Source: Symbiodinium natans (taxonomy: Eukaryota; Sar; Dinophyceae; Suessiales; Symbiodiniaceae). Taken from it: a stretch of DNA of 64,000 nt. Where the stretch lies: assembly GCA_905221605.1 (NCBI GenBank), contig CAJNDS010001724.1, forward strand, positions 230,978 through 294,977, read 5' to 3'. Both the position numbers and the translations under genes were made by a program. The notes beneath the pieces are model-generated. The model saw nothing but the letters and a program-made list of their open reading frames with translations. It did no database searches and was not told the origin of the DNA. Every line of letters starts with the position of its first letter. Within the stretch, counting starts at the first letter, position 1. Shown one piece after another: positions 27,249 to 37,166 of this stretch.

Positions 27249-29240
27249 CTAAACCCTAAACCCTAAACCCTAAACCCTTTTAACCCCTGACCCTACATGC
27301 CTAAACCTCGTATACCCTTTAAAGCCCCAAGTGTGCCTTTCTTTAAGGCGGTTTAGGTTTGGGGTCCACGCCGAGGTTCACGGTGTAGAACTTGCAGGCC
27401 ATAAACCTGAAACCCTTCTTCGAGGTTCATGGGCACTTATCAGTAGTGTTAGGCGTACCCCAAGAGTGTTATATATATATAGCCCCAAATAATTCACTAA
27501 ACCTTAAGCCCTATAGTTATCCAAAAGGCTGGGGGCTGTCCCGGCTGCCCTAGGGTGTAGGGTTTAGGGTTTAGGGTTTAGGGTTTAGGGTTGGCTTCCC
27601 TAGAGTTTAGGGTTTAGGTTTAGCTACCCATGCACCTCCATGTAGTGGGTGGGTGACCCTGCGAAAGGTGCACACGCGCAAATCGATAAGTGCACCAAAG
27701 GATGCCCCAAAACATGGGCGGTTCAGGGTTTAGGGTTTAGGGTTTAGGGTTTAGGGTTTAGGGTTTAGGGTTTAGGGTTTAGGGTTTAGGGTTTGGGGAG
27801 CCCAAGAGGGCTTTGACAAAAGGGATAGTGAGGTGGGTCCCGAATCTCAGGTTGGGGTTTACAGTAGTGTGTTCCGGTTTGCGTACAGCATGGCCGGAAG
27901 CGCATACCGACCCTGTTGTAGCCTGCAAAGGCATGTAGGTTTTTGTGTCCGTAAGGTTGACCTGCGCCCCAAATCCCGAATCCTTTACCCTGACTTCTGC
28001 CTCTCAGTCGTGGGAGCAAACAGAGTTTAACATGGGAAAGTCAATGCTCAAGACCCTTCCTGACCGGTTGAGGACCTTTGTTCTGAATTGAGCCTAAACC
28101 CTAAACCCTAAACCCTAAACCCTAAATCCTAACCATCGAATCATAGGTTCAGGCGCAGCGCCTCGACATTACGTGCATGCAGCGCATGCGCATGTTCTCC
28201 CTCCCGTTTCAGCAGTTTAGCGCTGGGACCCAAGCACCTGATGTGGCGGAGTGATGATGTTACTGCTTCACCACCGCATAGACAGACGAAGGAAGCAAGA
28301 GAGAGAGAGAGAGAGAGATAAAACAAAAAATGCGAAGCAGACATCACAAGTGAACGATTACATTGATCTGTAGAGCGGTGAAGCTGCATCCTCCGATCCT
28401 GAAATCCCAAACTCAAAGCCCTAAACCCTAAGCCCTAAACCCTAAACCCTAAACCCCAAACCCTAAACCCTAAACCCCAAACCCTGAACCCTAAACCCTA
28501 AGCCCCAAGGCATAAAGGGCAGCCCTCTAGAGCAACTTCAGGAAGTTGGGCCCTAGGGCTTCCTGCTCCTGCGCCAGATGTGTAGGTTTAGGGTTTAGGG
28601 TTTAGGGTTTAGGGTTTCGGGTTTAGGGTTTAGGGTTTAGGGTTTAGGGTTTAGGTGAGACCGTCGGCTAAAGGGGCCAAGGGCCCTTGAAGTGGACTCA
28701 CGCACGTTGTCAGCGCAGATCTGTATACAAATGGGCCTTCCCCCAAATAAGGGTACCCTAAATATGCCCCCCGAAACCCCGAAACCCATACTTTTACCCG
28801 TTTTGAGCGCCCCGAAATAGTGTCATCCTTCTTCTAGGATCCCCCAAAAGCGTAGCCCCCCCCCCCCCCCCCCAACCCCGATTTTCGGAAACCCCCAAGT
28901 GGCTTCTTGCAGGCTTTTCCCTCTTCGGGTTGAGGATGTCAGGTTGAAATTCATCCAGCAATCGCAGCACACACAAGCTCCCTCAAAGTCGTCCCTAAAC
29001 CCTAAACCCTAAACCCTAAACCCTAAACCCTAAACCCTACGGCCCTACGTGCTATAAGTCCTCAGCCCTAGGAGCCCAATATGGGGGGGGGTTTCCGAAA
29101 TTAGGAGGTACACTTCTTGGGGGTCCTGATTAAAAGGGAATCTTACACTATTTGGGTTTAGGGTTTAGGGTTTAGGGTTTAGGGTTTAGGGTCTATATCC
29201 GGGGCCCCTTATTTTCGTGAAGCCCCATATGTCAAAGCAG
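27249..29240. other. Telomeric tracts, a family F copy and weak open frames
   Basis: Family F-like ends lie at 27416-27440 (CGAGGTTCATGGGCACTTAT) and 27625-27648, with a telomeric insert at 27553-27620. G-rich tracts at 27723-27797 and 28587-28655; C-rich at 28090-28127, 28422-28505 and 28995-29040. A (GA)n run at 28301-28318. The minus frame at 28794-28976 (CVCCDCW in one frame) is unsupported. Confidence 0.45.
29089..29233. mobile_element. Family I element interrupted by telomeric repeats
   Basis: GGTTTCCGAAATTAGGAGGT at the left, GGGGCCCCTTATTTTCGTGA at the right, with GATTAAAAGGGAATCTTACA inside as in other copies. Six TTTAGGG units (29155-29192) replace part of the interior. Confidence 0.6.
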
Positions 29241-29356
29241 GCAAGCCCCTTAAGGCCGAGAGGTCTCGACTCGAAGCCCCAAACTTCCAGAAGTCAGCTT
29301 CCTCGAGCCCTCGAGCCTTAGGAACCCAGAAGCTCTGTTTTTTGTGGCTTACCTAG
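29241..29356 (+). CDS. Candidate terminal exon
   Basis: Acceptor ATGTCAAAGCAG, then KPLKAERSRLEAPNFQKSAS, SSPRALGTQKLCFLWLT to TAG 29354 (37 codons). It abuts the family I element ending at 29233, so the acceptor lies just outside the element. Confidence 0.52.
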
Positions 29357-29853
29357 AAAACCTACTTTGTGTAGGTTGCCTAAGATCTTTATCAGGGCTT
29401 GGTCATCATAAGCTACACGAAAGGGTAGGCTTGGACCAGTGGTACCCTTTTTTCCTTTTTTGGTTCAAGGTTCCCTTATAAAGTAATCAATCCAAAAAGG
29501 GGTACCCTGGTATTGAGTTAGGGTTTAGGGTTCGGGGTTTGGAGTTTGGGGGTTCGGAGCTGATTGAGTTAGGGGTAAGGGTGTAGGGTTTCAGGTTTAG
29601 GGTTTAGCGTTGATGCTTCAAGGGATGAAAACTCGTACCCTTAAGGTTGTACCCCTAAAGGGTTTAGGGTTTAGGGTTTAGGGTTTAGGGTTTAGGGTTT
29701 AGGGTTAGGGCCCTTATACGACCTCGAGGATCTTTAAAGAGGGTAAAGCCTTGAGGGTCCAAGGCACAACCCCTAGGACCCTAAACCCTAAACCCTAAAC
29801 CCTAAACCCTAAACCCTAAACCCTAAACCCTAAACCCTAAACCCTAAACCCAG

Positions 29854-29955
29854 CCTGATCTCGGGCCTCGGGCAGGCTACTGTGGCGTGAACGTCTGCTG
29901 GGACCCTCAGATTGCGGGCACTTGCACCATGAGATGGGGATTTACGGCCATATAA
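29854..29955 (+). CDS. Candidate terminal exon after a C-rich telomeric tract
   Basis: The tract at 29780-29853 ends CCCTAAACCCAG, serving as acceptor. The frame PDLGPRAGYCGVNVCWDPQI then AGTCTMRWGFTAI runs 33 codons to TAA 29953. Three Cys and two Trp. An alternative donor lies at ATATAAG|GTACCG. Confidence 0.48.
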   Translation, partial: PDLGPRAGYCGVNVCWDPQIAGTCTMRWGFTAI

Positions 29956-30315
29956 GGTACCGAGATCAGAGGCTGCTTCGGCGAAGTGCCAAGTGGAGAG
30001 GGGCAAGCCGGCAAGCCATCACAGCATGAGCCTACTGAACGCCTCTTCACTAGGCTTGTGTCTGAAAACATCTGTCCATGGTCATATCGGCCCTAAACCC
30101 CCTATAGAGCCCACATAAATCTTGCAGGGCCACCCTCCTTAGTGCGGATGCCAAAGCTGCTGGCCTGATGTCAAGGGCCTTTGACGTCCAACAACCGCTA
30201 AAATTCGAAAAGGAGCCCCCCCCCTAAGCCTTACAAACCAAACCCTATAGCACCCTCAAGACCCTAAACCTTGAATCCTAAGCCCTAAACCCTAAACCCT
30301 AAAACCTGGCTTCAG

Positions 30316-30533
30316 TTGATCCGCGCAGTCCCAAGGCTTCAACACGCTTGGCCTCTACCTCACCAAGCATGGCAGCGCTGTTCTCACCGTCTGGGGCCTC
30401 GCGGTTTAGGGTTTAAGGTTGAGGGTGAGGGTTTAGGGTTTAGGGCTTAGGGTTTAGTCTGGTGTCTTGAAACAGGGTTGAGGGCCAGCTGGCCTGGAAG
30501 CTTTCGTTGGACGAAATTCAGGGATGTGGAGTA
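30316..30533 (+). CDS. Candidate exon 30316-30403 and continuation after a telomeric intron
   Basis: Acceptor CCTGGCTTCAG; exon ends CTCGCG|GTTTAG. Frame a reads DPRSPKASTRLASTSPSMAA. Frame b reads LIRAVPRLQHAWPLPHQAWQ and, after skipping 30404-30456 (ending TTTAG), continues in phase as WCLETGLRASWPGSFRWTKF then RDVEYRC to TAA 30531. Frame choice is undecided. Confidence 0.42.
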
Positions 30534-30547
30534 TCGTTGCTAAATCT

Positions 30548-30600
30548 TAGTAGGTGTAGGTAACCTTTAACCTTTTGGGGGAAAGCATTCCTACCACAAG
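30548..30600. mobile_element. Truncated family E element
   Basis: TAGTAGGTGTAGGTAACCTT and TAACCTTTTGGGGG match the left end of family E; the right half is missing. Confidence 0.6.
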
Positions 30601-30790
30601 TGGAAAGGATCACCTTTTCTTGCCCAGGGTACTCAGCAACTAGGAAGCCCTTTGAAGCTCTAGACCCTTAAGGGTTTAGGGTTTAGGGTTTAGGGTTTAG
30701 AGGTTCGGAGTTCGGAGCCTTGCTCAGACAACAGTCGGGATTTTGCGGTTCATGGTGCCCCCCTACCCCAATCCCCCAAACCCCTTAGTA

Positions 30791-30855
30791 AGGTTTAGGG
30801 TTTAGGGTTTAGGGTTTAGGGTTTAGGGTTTAGGGTTTAGGGTTTAGGGTTTAGG
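30791..30855 (+). repeat. G-rich telomeric tract
   Basis: Nine or more perfect TTTAGGG units; no exon identified on either side. Confidence 0.97.
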
Positions 30856-31052
30856 GTACAGCAGGCATCCTCACCCTCGGTACCCTACAAGGGACCCTCG
30901 TTGAGAACAACATTGCTCCCCCCCATCACCCCAAACCCTAAACCCTAAACCTGCAACCATCAAGTTTCCGCACCGAGGGCCCTCAACCAGTGCAGCTAGG
31001 AACTCACCCCAACACGCAAAATATCGAACTCCAGGCTTCCCAAGTTCCACCC

Positions 31053-31405
31053 TTATCCTTTAAGCATTACAGCCAAACAACGCCCTTCAAGAAGAAAGAA
31101 AGAGAGGCATAAACGAAATACATAAAGAAAATAACGAAATAAATAAAAAATGATGACAGAAAGAAAGAAATGAAGAATGGAGCAGAATGTGCTCAAGGCC
31201 CTTAGCTTCTCCATCCTCCTCCCTTTCACCACCATCCTCTTCTTCACGCCGCTGATGGGCCCCTTCCAGGCCCACAAGTCAGGGCTTAACCATGTGAGAC
31301 CCTAAACCCTAAACCCTAAACCCTAAACCCTAAACCCTAAACCCTAAACCCTAAACCCTAAACCCTAAACCCTACAATCTCAAGCCGAGCTGTTCCCCCT
31401 CTCAT
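31053..31405 (-). CDS. Candidate complete two-exon gene with a telomeric intron; 92-aa membrane protein
   Basis: Minus strand. An ATG at 31405 (GCAGCCATGAG) opens MRGGTARLEI (31376-31405), followed by donor ATT|GTAGGGTTTAG. The intron 31302-31375 (74 nt) is a telomeric array ending GGGTTTAG. Exon two 31053-31301 continues in phase 0 for 82 codons: GLTWLSPDLWAWKGPISGVK, KRMVVKGRRMEKLRALSTFC, SILHFFLSVIIFYLFRYFLY, VFRLCLSFFLLEGRCLAVML, KG, stop TAA 31053-31055. A basic stretch precedes a long aromatic hydrophobic helix, fitting a small tail-anchored membrane protein. Exon two alone is open 249 nt and starts precisely at the tract. Function unknown. A second open frame (31087-31275) exists on the same strand. 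Confidence 0.64.
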
Positions 31406-31476
31406 GGCTGCAAAGGGGGGTTTAGGGTGTACGGTTCAGGGTTTCGGGTTTGGGGTTTAGGGCTGCAAGCTGAATC

Positions 31477-31589
31477 CTTGGCACCAAATGAACCCTCAAT
31501 ATTGGGTTACACCCTATACTACTTGCAACTCCGATTAAGGTATATGAACCAGAACCATACACCCTTTGAGGGTTCAGGTCATCCCCAAG
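31477..31589. mobile_element. MITE-like family B, copy 6
   Basis: Left CTTGGCACCAAATGAACCCT, right AGGGTTCAGGTCATCCCCAA: inverted ends of family B. Confidence 0.75.
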
Positions 31590-31829
31590 GGCTGTGTTGG
31601 CCCCAGACCCTGAACCTGAACCAAGAAAACCCAAACCCTACACCCTAAACCCTGAACCCGAAGTTATTCGACTGACTCCGGAGCGTGCTCGGGGCACCCT
31701 GGGTTGAAGGTTTAGAGTTTAGGGATTTGGATAAAGGGTTTAGGGTTAGGATTTTGGGTTCAAGGGTTAAGGGTTTAGGGTTTGGGGTTGAGGGTTTGGG
31801 TTCTAGGTGAAGTTGTAGGGTGGTATGGG

Positions 31830-32271
31830 TTATATGGTTGAGGGTCTAGGCTGCAGTTCTCCTACGTATGGCAGACCGCAAACAACTGCGCGTCTGATTC
31901 CCGGAACACCGTGGCATGTTACTCCAGAGGAGTAAAGATGTAGGTGCACATAAGCGCGAGTTGTTCCTGACTGATGGATGCCAACCCGAACCACGAAAGC
32001 ACGGAACTGTCCACCAAAAATCTCGCAAATTCCGGCAACAAAATCCTAGCCGCGCAACTGATACGAGGGCTCAGAAGATCAGAGAAGTCGCTACATGCAT
32101 GCCATGGTAACATTCTTGTGGTGTTGAGCATTGAGTTCCAGGGCGACCAGCCATAAGAGCATAGTAGCTAAATAGTTCAATTACGGTCCCCGAGTTTTGT
32201 GTTCATACAACTTACGGGAATGCCGATTTTGATAGAACCTCTCGCGCTTTTCCTTGCGTGTTGCTTTGATC
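31830..32271. promoter_or_regulatory. Telomere-free upstream region of the BTB gene
   Basis: 440 bases without telomeric units, in contrast to the surroundings. It likely contains the promoter and 5' UTR, but I see no TATA box, and no dinoflagellate spliced-leader relic (CCGTAGCCATTTTGGCTCAA) before the ATG. Small frames here do not extend the gene. Confidence 0.4.
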
Positions 32272-34227
32272 ATGGCAGCCGGAGATGGAACAATCACCAT
32301 CAATGTTGGTGGTGAGAAAATCATCCAAGTGAGACCGGAGTTGCTCAGTGAGGCCGGAGACAACAAGTTTGCGTCCATGTGCTCCGAGCGGTGGCAAAAC
32401 CAGCTGGATGTGGCTGGAAGCCTGTTTGTTGATTACTCACCCCAAGTCTTCCTACCTTTGATTGAATTCCTGCGTCTCCTTCGAGATTCACCACCTCACA
32501 GGCCTGCGCCTGTGATTGTGGATCTTTCATACCGGCGATCTTGGATTCAAATGATGCTTGCGAATTCCTTCCATCCGCAGGTCCTTCGAAAGGCTGGCTT
32601 GACATCGCAAGAGCTGCTTGAGTGCGGTTGTGATGCCGGAACCCTTCGCGAAGCAGGATTCAGTGTCAACGAAGTCATGAAGGGATGCGGTTTGCAAGAA
32701 TTGGTGGACGCAGGGTACTCAGCCAAAGCATTGTGGAATGTTGGACACTCGCCCTTGGGGCTTAAAGAGGCTGGACTCATGCCAAATGACTTTTTGGCTA
32801 GTGGCTTTACATTGGAAGAGTTGAAAGAAGCTGACTTCACAGTTCGAGAGCTTCTTGATGCAGGCTTGGGACCACTGCAAGTTGTACAACTAGGGCATGG
32901 GTACACGAAACTGCGGGAGGCTGGTCTCACACTCCAAGAGCTACAGGATAGTGGCTTCTCAATTCAGATGTTGCGGCTGGCTGGGTTCACACCTCGAGAG
33001 CTTAGACGCGGAGGGGTGACTCTCCTGCAAATGTCAGAGGCCGGGTTCAGACTTTGGCAGCTAGAGGAGTCGTTCACACCTCAGCAGTTCTTGGATGGTG
33101 GGTTTACATTCCAACAACTACGACAGGCAGGTTTCACAATTCAACAGTTGGTTGCCGCAGAGTTAACTCCCCAACAGCTCTGGGATGCTGGGTTCACACC
33201 CCAGCAATTCTTGGTTGGTGGGTTTACATTCCCGCAGCTACGACAGGTGGGCTTCACAATTCAACAATTGATTGCGGCAGCCTCATCTCCTCGGCAGCTG
33301 TTGGATGCTGGGTTCACGCCACAGGAGTTCTTGGACGGTGGCCTTGCGCTTGAACAACTACGACAGGCAGGCTTCACAGTTCAACAGTTGATTTCCGCAG
33401 AGTTGACTCCCCAACAGCTTTTGTACGCTGGGTTCACGCCGCAGCAATTCTTGGACGGTGGGCTTGCACTTCGAGACTTGCGACAGGCAGGCTTCACAAT
33501 TCAACAGCTCATTGCAACAGCCTTAACTCCTGAGCAGCTTTTCGATACTGGATTCACCGTCCAGCAGTTCTTGGATGGTGGATGTACATGCCAACAACTA
33601 CGACAGTTAGGCTTCACAATTCAACAGTTGACTGCAGCAGGCTTAACTCCTTTGCAACTCTTGTGCGCCGGGTTCACGCCTCAGCAGTTCTTGGATGGAG
33701 GATTTACATTCCAACAACTACGACAGGCGGGCTTCACGATTCAACAGTTGATTGCAGCAAAGTTAAGTGCTGAGCAGCTTGTGGATGCTGGTTTCACAGC
33801 TCAAGAGCTACAGGAGGCAGGGCTGTCGCCCCGGGCGTTCTTGGATGGTGGCCTTGCACTTGCGCATTTGCGCAGAGGCGGATTCGCAGTGCAGAAGTTG
33901 CGGGCCAGTGGTGTGACAGCCCAACAATGCTTGGACGCTGGTTTTGGCATAAGACAGTTGTATTTTGGTGGTTTCACCCTGAAAGATCTGTGCATGCTCT
34001 GTGCTGTGCGTGCTGTTCCTACACTGGCATGGACCTGTTTCCTTTGCCTACTATCCTCATTTGTCACATACTATTGCTTGCAGCTACTTGTGTTGTGTGT
34101 TTTGCTTCCAGCTGCCCTAGGAACGTTCGCCAGTGCGTTTAATTTCTCGTTCAACTTAGTACAGAGAAGACCGATGTGGACCACCTGGAATCCAGCCGCA
34201 GTCTTTGCTAGGTTCCGTGACCGCTAG
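32272..34227 (+). CDS. BTB/T1-domain protein with decapeptide AGFT repeats and C-terminal membrane region
   Basis: Intronless, 651 residues from ATG 32272 (GATCATGG, A at -3 and G at +4) to TAG 34225. An in-frame TTG 18 nt upstream is not a plausible eukaryotic start. Residues 7-95 look like a potassium-channel-tetramerisation-type BTB: TITINVGGEKI at the start and GSLFVDYSPQVFLPLIEFLR later, as in KCTD proteins. Residues about 105-570 are some 45 tandem ~10-residue repeats, consensus AGFTxQQLxx, arranged mid-array in a four-part ~40-residue super-repeat (TPQQLLDAG, FTPQQFLDGG, FTFQQLRQAG, FTIQQLIAA). Residues about 573-625 are hydrophobic (AWTCFLCLLSSFVTYYCLQL, LVLCVLLPAALG): one or two membrane helices. 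BTB domains usually mediate oligomerisation or cullin-3 binding. The repeats resemble solenoid modules in dinoflagellate and stramenopile proteins. The whole frame is free of telomeric repeats and stops. It could be a retrocopy, since it lacks introns, but no poly-A relic was seen. Confidence 0.93.
   Translation: MAAGDGTITINVGGEKIIQVRPELLSEAGDNKFASMCSERWQNQLDVAGSLFVDYSPQVFLPLIEFLRLLRDSPPHRPAPVIVDLSYRRSWIQMMLANSFHPQVLRKAGLTSQELLECGCDAGTLREAGFSVNEVMKGCGLQELVDAGYSAKALWNVGHSPLGLKEAGLMPNDFLASGFTLEELKEADFTVRELLDAGLGPLQVVQLGHGYTKLREAGLTLQELQDSGFSIQMLRLAGFTPRELRRGGVTLLQMSEAGFRLWQLEESFTPQQFLDGGFTFQQLRQAGFTIQQLVAAELTPQQLWDAGFTPQQFLVGGFTFPQLRQVGFTIQQLIAAASSPRQLLDAGFTPQEFLDGGLALEQLRQAGFTVQQLISAELTPQQLLYAGFTPQQFLDGGLALRDLRQAGFTIQQLIATALTPEQLFDTGFTVQQFLDGGCTCQQLRQLGFTIQQLTAAGLTPLQLLCAGFTPQQFLDGGFTFQQLRQAGFTIQQLIAAKLSAEQLVDAGFTAQELQEAGLSPRAFLDGGLALAHLRRGGFAVQKLRASGVTAQQCLDAGFGIRQLYFGGFTLKDLCMLCAVRAVPTLAWTCFLCLLSSFVTYYCLQLLVLCVLLPAALGTFASAFNFSFNLVQRRPMWTTWNPAAVFARFRDR
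32583..33990 (+). repeat. In-gene tandem repeat encoding AGFT decapeptides
   Basis: GACAGGCAGGCTTCACAATT, TTCTTGGATGGTGG and similar blocks recur with ~120-bp and ~30-bp periods, highest identity at about 33080-33780. The high DNA identity there suggests recent unit exchange. Confidence 0.92.
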
Positions 34228-34795
34228 AGGGGGTAAGCGCATGAACCTTAAGCCCTATCAATCCCTTCAAACCTGGTCCCCGAAATGGTTTAGGGTTTTG
34301 GTCTTTGGGTTTGGCGTTTAGGTTTTATAGGGTTTAGGGTTGAGGGTTTAGGGTTTAGGGTTTAGGCCAGGCTAGGGAGGTGAAGCATGGCAAGCATGGA
34401 ACATGTGAGGTTTAGGAAGAACCACTCTGCGGTCGGTCCATGTGCATCATTTTGGGGACCAAATGAAGCCGAATAATTGGGATCCGATGCTCTTTAGGGT
34501 TTCGGGTTCGAAAGTGTTTAGGGTTTAGGGTTAGGGTACATGGTCCTGAAACCTTTCAGGGCTCATTTGGTCCCCATGGATCTTACCGATCCAACCTAAC
34601 GACCCGCCTGCCGAGAAGAAACTCTCAGTCGCTCTCTCTCCCTCTCTCTTTTTCCCTTCTCCTCAGCTTTCGTTGCGCTCGGTTGAGGGTTCTTTTCGTC
34701 CAGGGGCTCCAATGGGCACGGTGTTGTGCCCCGCAACTGGTACATTCATGCGCGCGGCAAGACGAAACCCTAAACCCTAAACCCCAAGACTTCAG
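34228..34795. other. 3' flank of the BTB gene with a family B element carrying telomeric units
   Basis: Telomeric units resume at 34322. A family B element occupies 34452-34578. No polyadenylation signal can be defended. Confidence 0.5.
34452..34578. mobile_element. MITE-like family B with internal telomeric tract
   Basis: Left TTGGGGACCAAATGAAGCCG, right GGGCTCATTTGGTCCCCATG. TTTAGGG units sit inside at about 34494-34536. Confidence 0.75.
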
Positions 34796-34903
34796 GAGCC
34801 ACTCACTCGCCACGCCTGCTTTACATTCCTGGGCTTGATCTTTGTGCTCGTGGGCTTCGGCATCTACCAGTGGAGCCACGTCTCAAGGGGTGGCGGCTTT
34901 GGG
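34796..34903 (+). CDS. Candidate exon with one transmembrane helix
   Basis: Acceptor CCCAAGACTTCAG, donor TTTGGG|GTGTAG, exactly 36 codons in phase 0: EPLTRHACFTFLGLIFVLVG, FGIYQWSHVSRGGGFG. The run FTFLGLIFVLVGFGIY is a convincing single membrane helix. Telomeric variants follow 12 nt into the intron. Confidence 0.72.
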
Positions 34904-35017
34904 GTGTAGGGTTTACAGGGTTTCGGGTTTAGGTTTGCTCCAGGGCTTCAGGGTTTAGGGCATATGCAAAAAGGGCAAATTTGTCTTCAAGCTTCAGACG
35001 AGTTCAGGGTTGCACAG

Positions 35018-35204
35018 GCCAGGACGCAAAAGGGCTTCAGGGTGGTTTGAACAGCTCAAACAATCTGGCCCAAGCCATTCTGGTTACGAGGCCCTCAACC
35101 CTTCGAGTCAGACCCATGTGCAGACACATGGTTCCTTGACAGTAAATCCGGTCTCGCTGACCTTGTTTTGCAACATCGTGAGATACCGTAGCTCAGATAC
35201 GTAG
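35018..35204 (+). CDS. Candidate terminal exon
   Basis: Acceptor CAGGGTTGCACAG; 61 codons to TAG 35202: PGRKRASGWFEQLKQSGPSH, SGYEALNPSSQTHVQTHGSL, TVNPVSLTLFCNIVRYRSSD. A second frame (LAQAILVTRPSTLRVRPMCR) is open for 40 codons. It could follow exon 34796-34903 in the same gene. Confidence 0.46.
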
Positions 35205-35328
35205 ATCACAAACGACAACGTCGCCGCGGAACGAACGGCTGAATTTTGTTGATGCATGATATGCATGTTTCCTGCTCTTTGCCAGTCCAGACTGACTAAT
35301 CAGTTCTTAACAGCATGCCTTTCCTGAG

Positions 35329-35528
35329 TGCTTCTTGCTTGGATTCGGTTTGCTCGGGTTGCTTGGAGAGCGCTGGTGGACAGCCTCCCATCACACCACT
35401 GGGCATCAGTAAAGGTTGAACAAGAGCAGTTTGAACAGGCCTGGTCGCAAGAGAGTTCTATGTGTAAAGAGTTTGTTTGTCACAGTTCTTGTTGTTATGG
35501 CGGCCGCACGGGGCTGTCGAATGCTTAG
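35329..35528 (+). CDS. Candidate terminal exon, helix-rich
   Basis: Acceptor CCTTTCCTGAG; open 66 codons to TAG 35526: LLAWIRFARVAWRALVDSLP, SHHWASVKVEQEQFEQAWSQ, ESSMCKEFVCHSSCCYGGRT. Telomere-free region. It may be a separate gene from the one above. Confidence 0.46.
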
Positions 35529-35791
35529 TGGGCTTCGGAGAACAGTTGAGCAGAGGACGGCTGTTGAGAGGAGGGTTCGTCTGAGAAGCTTCTGAGCCAG
35601 TTGAAATTTAAACCCTAAACCCTAAACCCTAAACCCTGGGACTGTAGGACTTTAAGAACCTTGGCGATGTCCCATAGCATGGTCAACTGCAGGTCACTGG
35701 CTAAGGTTCGGAGCTTATGGCTGACCGGGCCTGTAAGAGTGAAGAGTGATTAGGGTTTAGGGTTTAGGATTTTTTTTGGATTTGCTTGCAG

Positions 35792-35903
35792 GGGGGGGAG
35801 GAACGCAGTAGTTTTTGGGGGTTAAGGGGGGGTGTTGTGATTGTAACTCTGCAAGGGCCCGAAGTACCTTTCAAGGATTCTATCAGCTCTCTGAGAAACC
35901 GAG
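35792..35903 (+). CDS. Candidate internal exon with strong splice sites
   Basis: Acceptor TTTTTTGGATTTGCTTGCAG, donor AACCGAG|GTACAG. 37 codons: GGEERSSFWGLRGGVVIVTL, QGPEVPFKDSISSLRNR. An overlapping frame (SARARSTFQGFYQLSEKPRY) ending at CATGTG|GTGAGC is an alternative, so one of the two is coincidence. Confidence 0.62.
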
Positions 35904-36292
35904 GTACAGCCAGAACGTGGGCCAACAAGTGACCTGCCTGCTGCCGCGGCCTCATGTGGTGAGCTGTATACCCTTAACCTTGGGATTTAGGGTTTATAGG
36001 GTTTAGGGTTTAGGGTTACTCATCCCTATAAGGGGGGGCATCCGAACCTTAACCTCAACTCCGCAAACCCCCAAGCCTAGGCTGACCCCTCGGAGGCCTT
36101 CAGGTCTCGTGTATAAAGTGGGTTTAGGGTTTAGGGTTTAGGGTTTAGGGTTAAGAGGGCCTCGATATCATATTACGCAGTAGCGGCCAGAGGACACGTC
36201 CAGCAGCTCACGCAGCTTTATCGTCAGCAGCATCTTCTTCCTCACCTTAGGGACCCCAAACTAGCCAACTGGTATGTTATGATTGCAAAACC

Positions 36293-36505
36293 TTATTGTG
36301 TTTTTAGGGAACTTTCCAGAAGGTTGGTTGTGGCTTCTCGGGGGAATCTTCTTTCCAACTTCTTTCCGAACGCGACCCACGCCATGAGACACACGACGAC
36401 ACCGGCGCCATGTTGCACTGTTGTACGCAGTACGGATACTCGGTAAGAACTGATGATGTCATCTATTGCCTTCTTTGTAGGCCCTTGGAATATGTTTGCA
36501 TTTCC
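36293..36505 (-). CDS. Candidate minus-strand terminal exon with a membrane segment
   Basis: Minus acceptor CCCAAATAATTGCAG at 36506, then 70 codons to TAA 36293-36295: GNANIFQGPTKKAIDDIISS, YRVSVLRTTVQHGAGVVVCL, MAWVAFGKKLERRFPREATT, NLLESSLKTQ. VVVCLMAWVAF is a short hydrophobic helix followed by basic residues. The block 36150-36710 is nearly telomere-free. No upstream exon identified. Confidence 0.52.
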   Translation of the reverse strand, partial: GNANIFQGPTKKAIDDIISSYRVSVLRTTVQHGAGVVVCLMAWVAFGKKLERRFPREATTNLLESSLKTQ

Positions 36506-36863
36506 CTGCAATTATTTGGGGTTTAAAATTGAAAAACTTGAAGCTTCATATGTAGGAATAATGTTAAAGAAAGTCTTAAGGTCCATCTTAGCCTTGTTCG
36601 AGGACCCTGGTTATGCATACCTCGGGGGATGATTGACCCCAGACCCGGCATCCTAAACCTCCCGAAAAGGAGCGAGAAAAAACAACAGTAGACCTCAAAG
36701 CCCAAGCCTTGATAAACCCTAAACCCTAAACCCTAAACCCTAAACCCTAAACCCTAAACCCAAAGAACAAAGAAAAACAGAGGAGCGAGATAGACCTTAA
36801 GAGCCCTAAGCCTTGACCTCCCCAGGCACAAACTACAGTGCACACGAGGGTCCCATCATCCCA

Positions 36864-37074
36864 TGGTTCTTAGCAGGGAATGAGGGAGTTTGGGCCCCAT
36901 ATGTTTTATTTATTCAGGTATTTATTTATATTTACATGTTTACATTTATATATTTATTTTTATATTTACGTATATGTTTTTTTTTTTTTTTTTTTTCAGT
37001 TTTTTCTTTTCTATGTTTATACAGTATAGAGCCTCATTCCCTCATTCCCTGCTCATTAAGAACCAGCCGGATCA
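36864..37074. mobile_element. MITE-like family G, copy 2 (long AT-rich interior)
   Basis: Left TGGTTCTTAGCAGGGAATGA, right TCATTCCCTGCTCATTAAGA then ACCA: inverted ends as in copy 1. The interior has (ATTTAT)-rich sequence and a T21 run at 36977-36997. Confidence 0.82.
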
Positions 37075-37166
37075 CCTTCGAGGCCTCCCCAGGCAAACGG
37101 CCTCCATTCGCCGACGCCTGTCTGTCCCGCATCGCCGGGCGACCCAACTTTTGGGGTAAGGGCATT

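Noticed and set aside
32254-32271. Upstream TTG start of the BTB gene
   Set aside because: TTG is not a normal eukaryotic start; ATG 32272 has A at -3 and G at +4 and begins right before the BTB motif.
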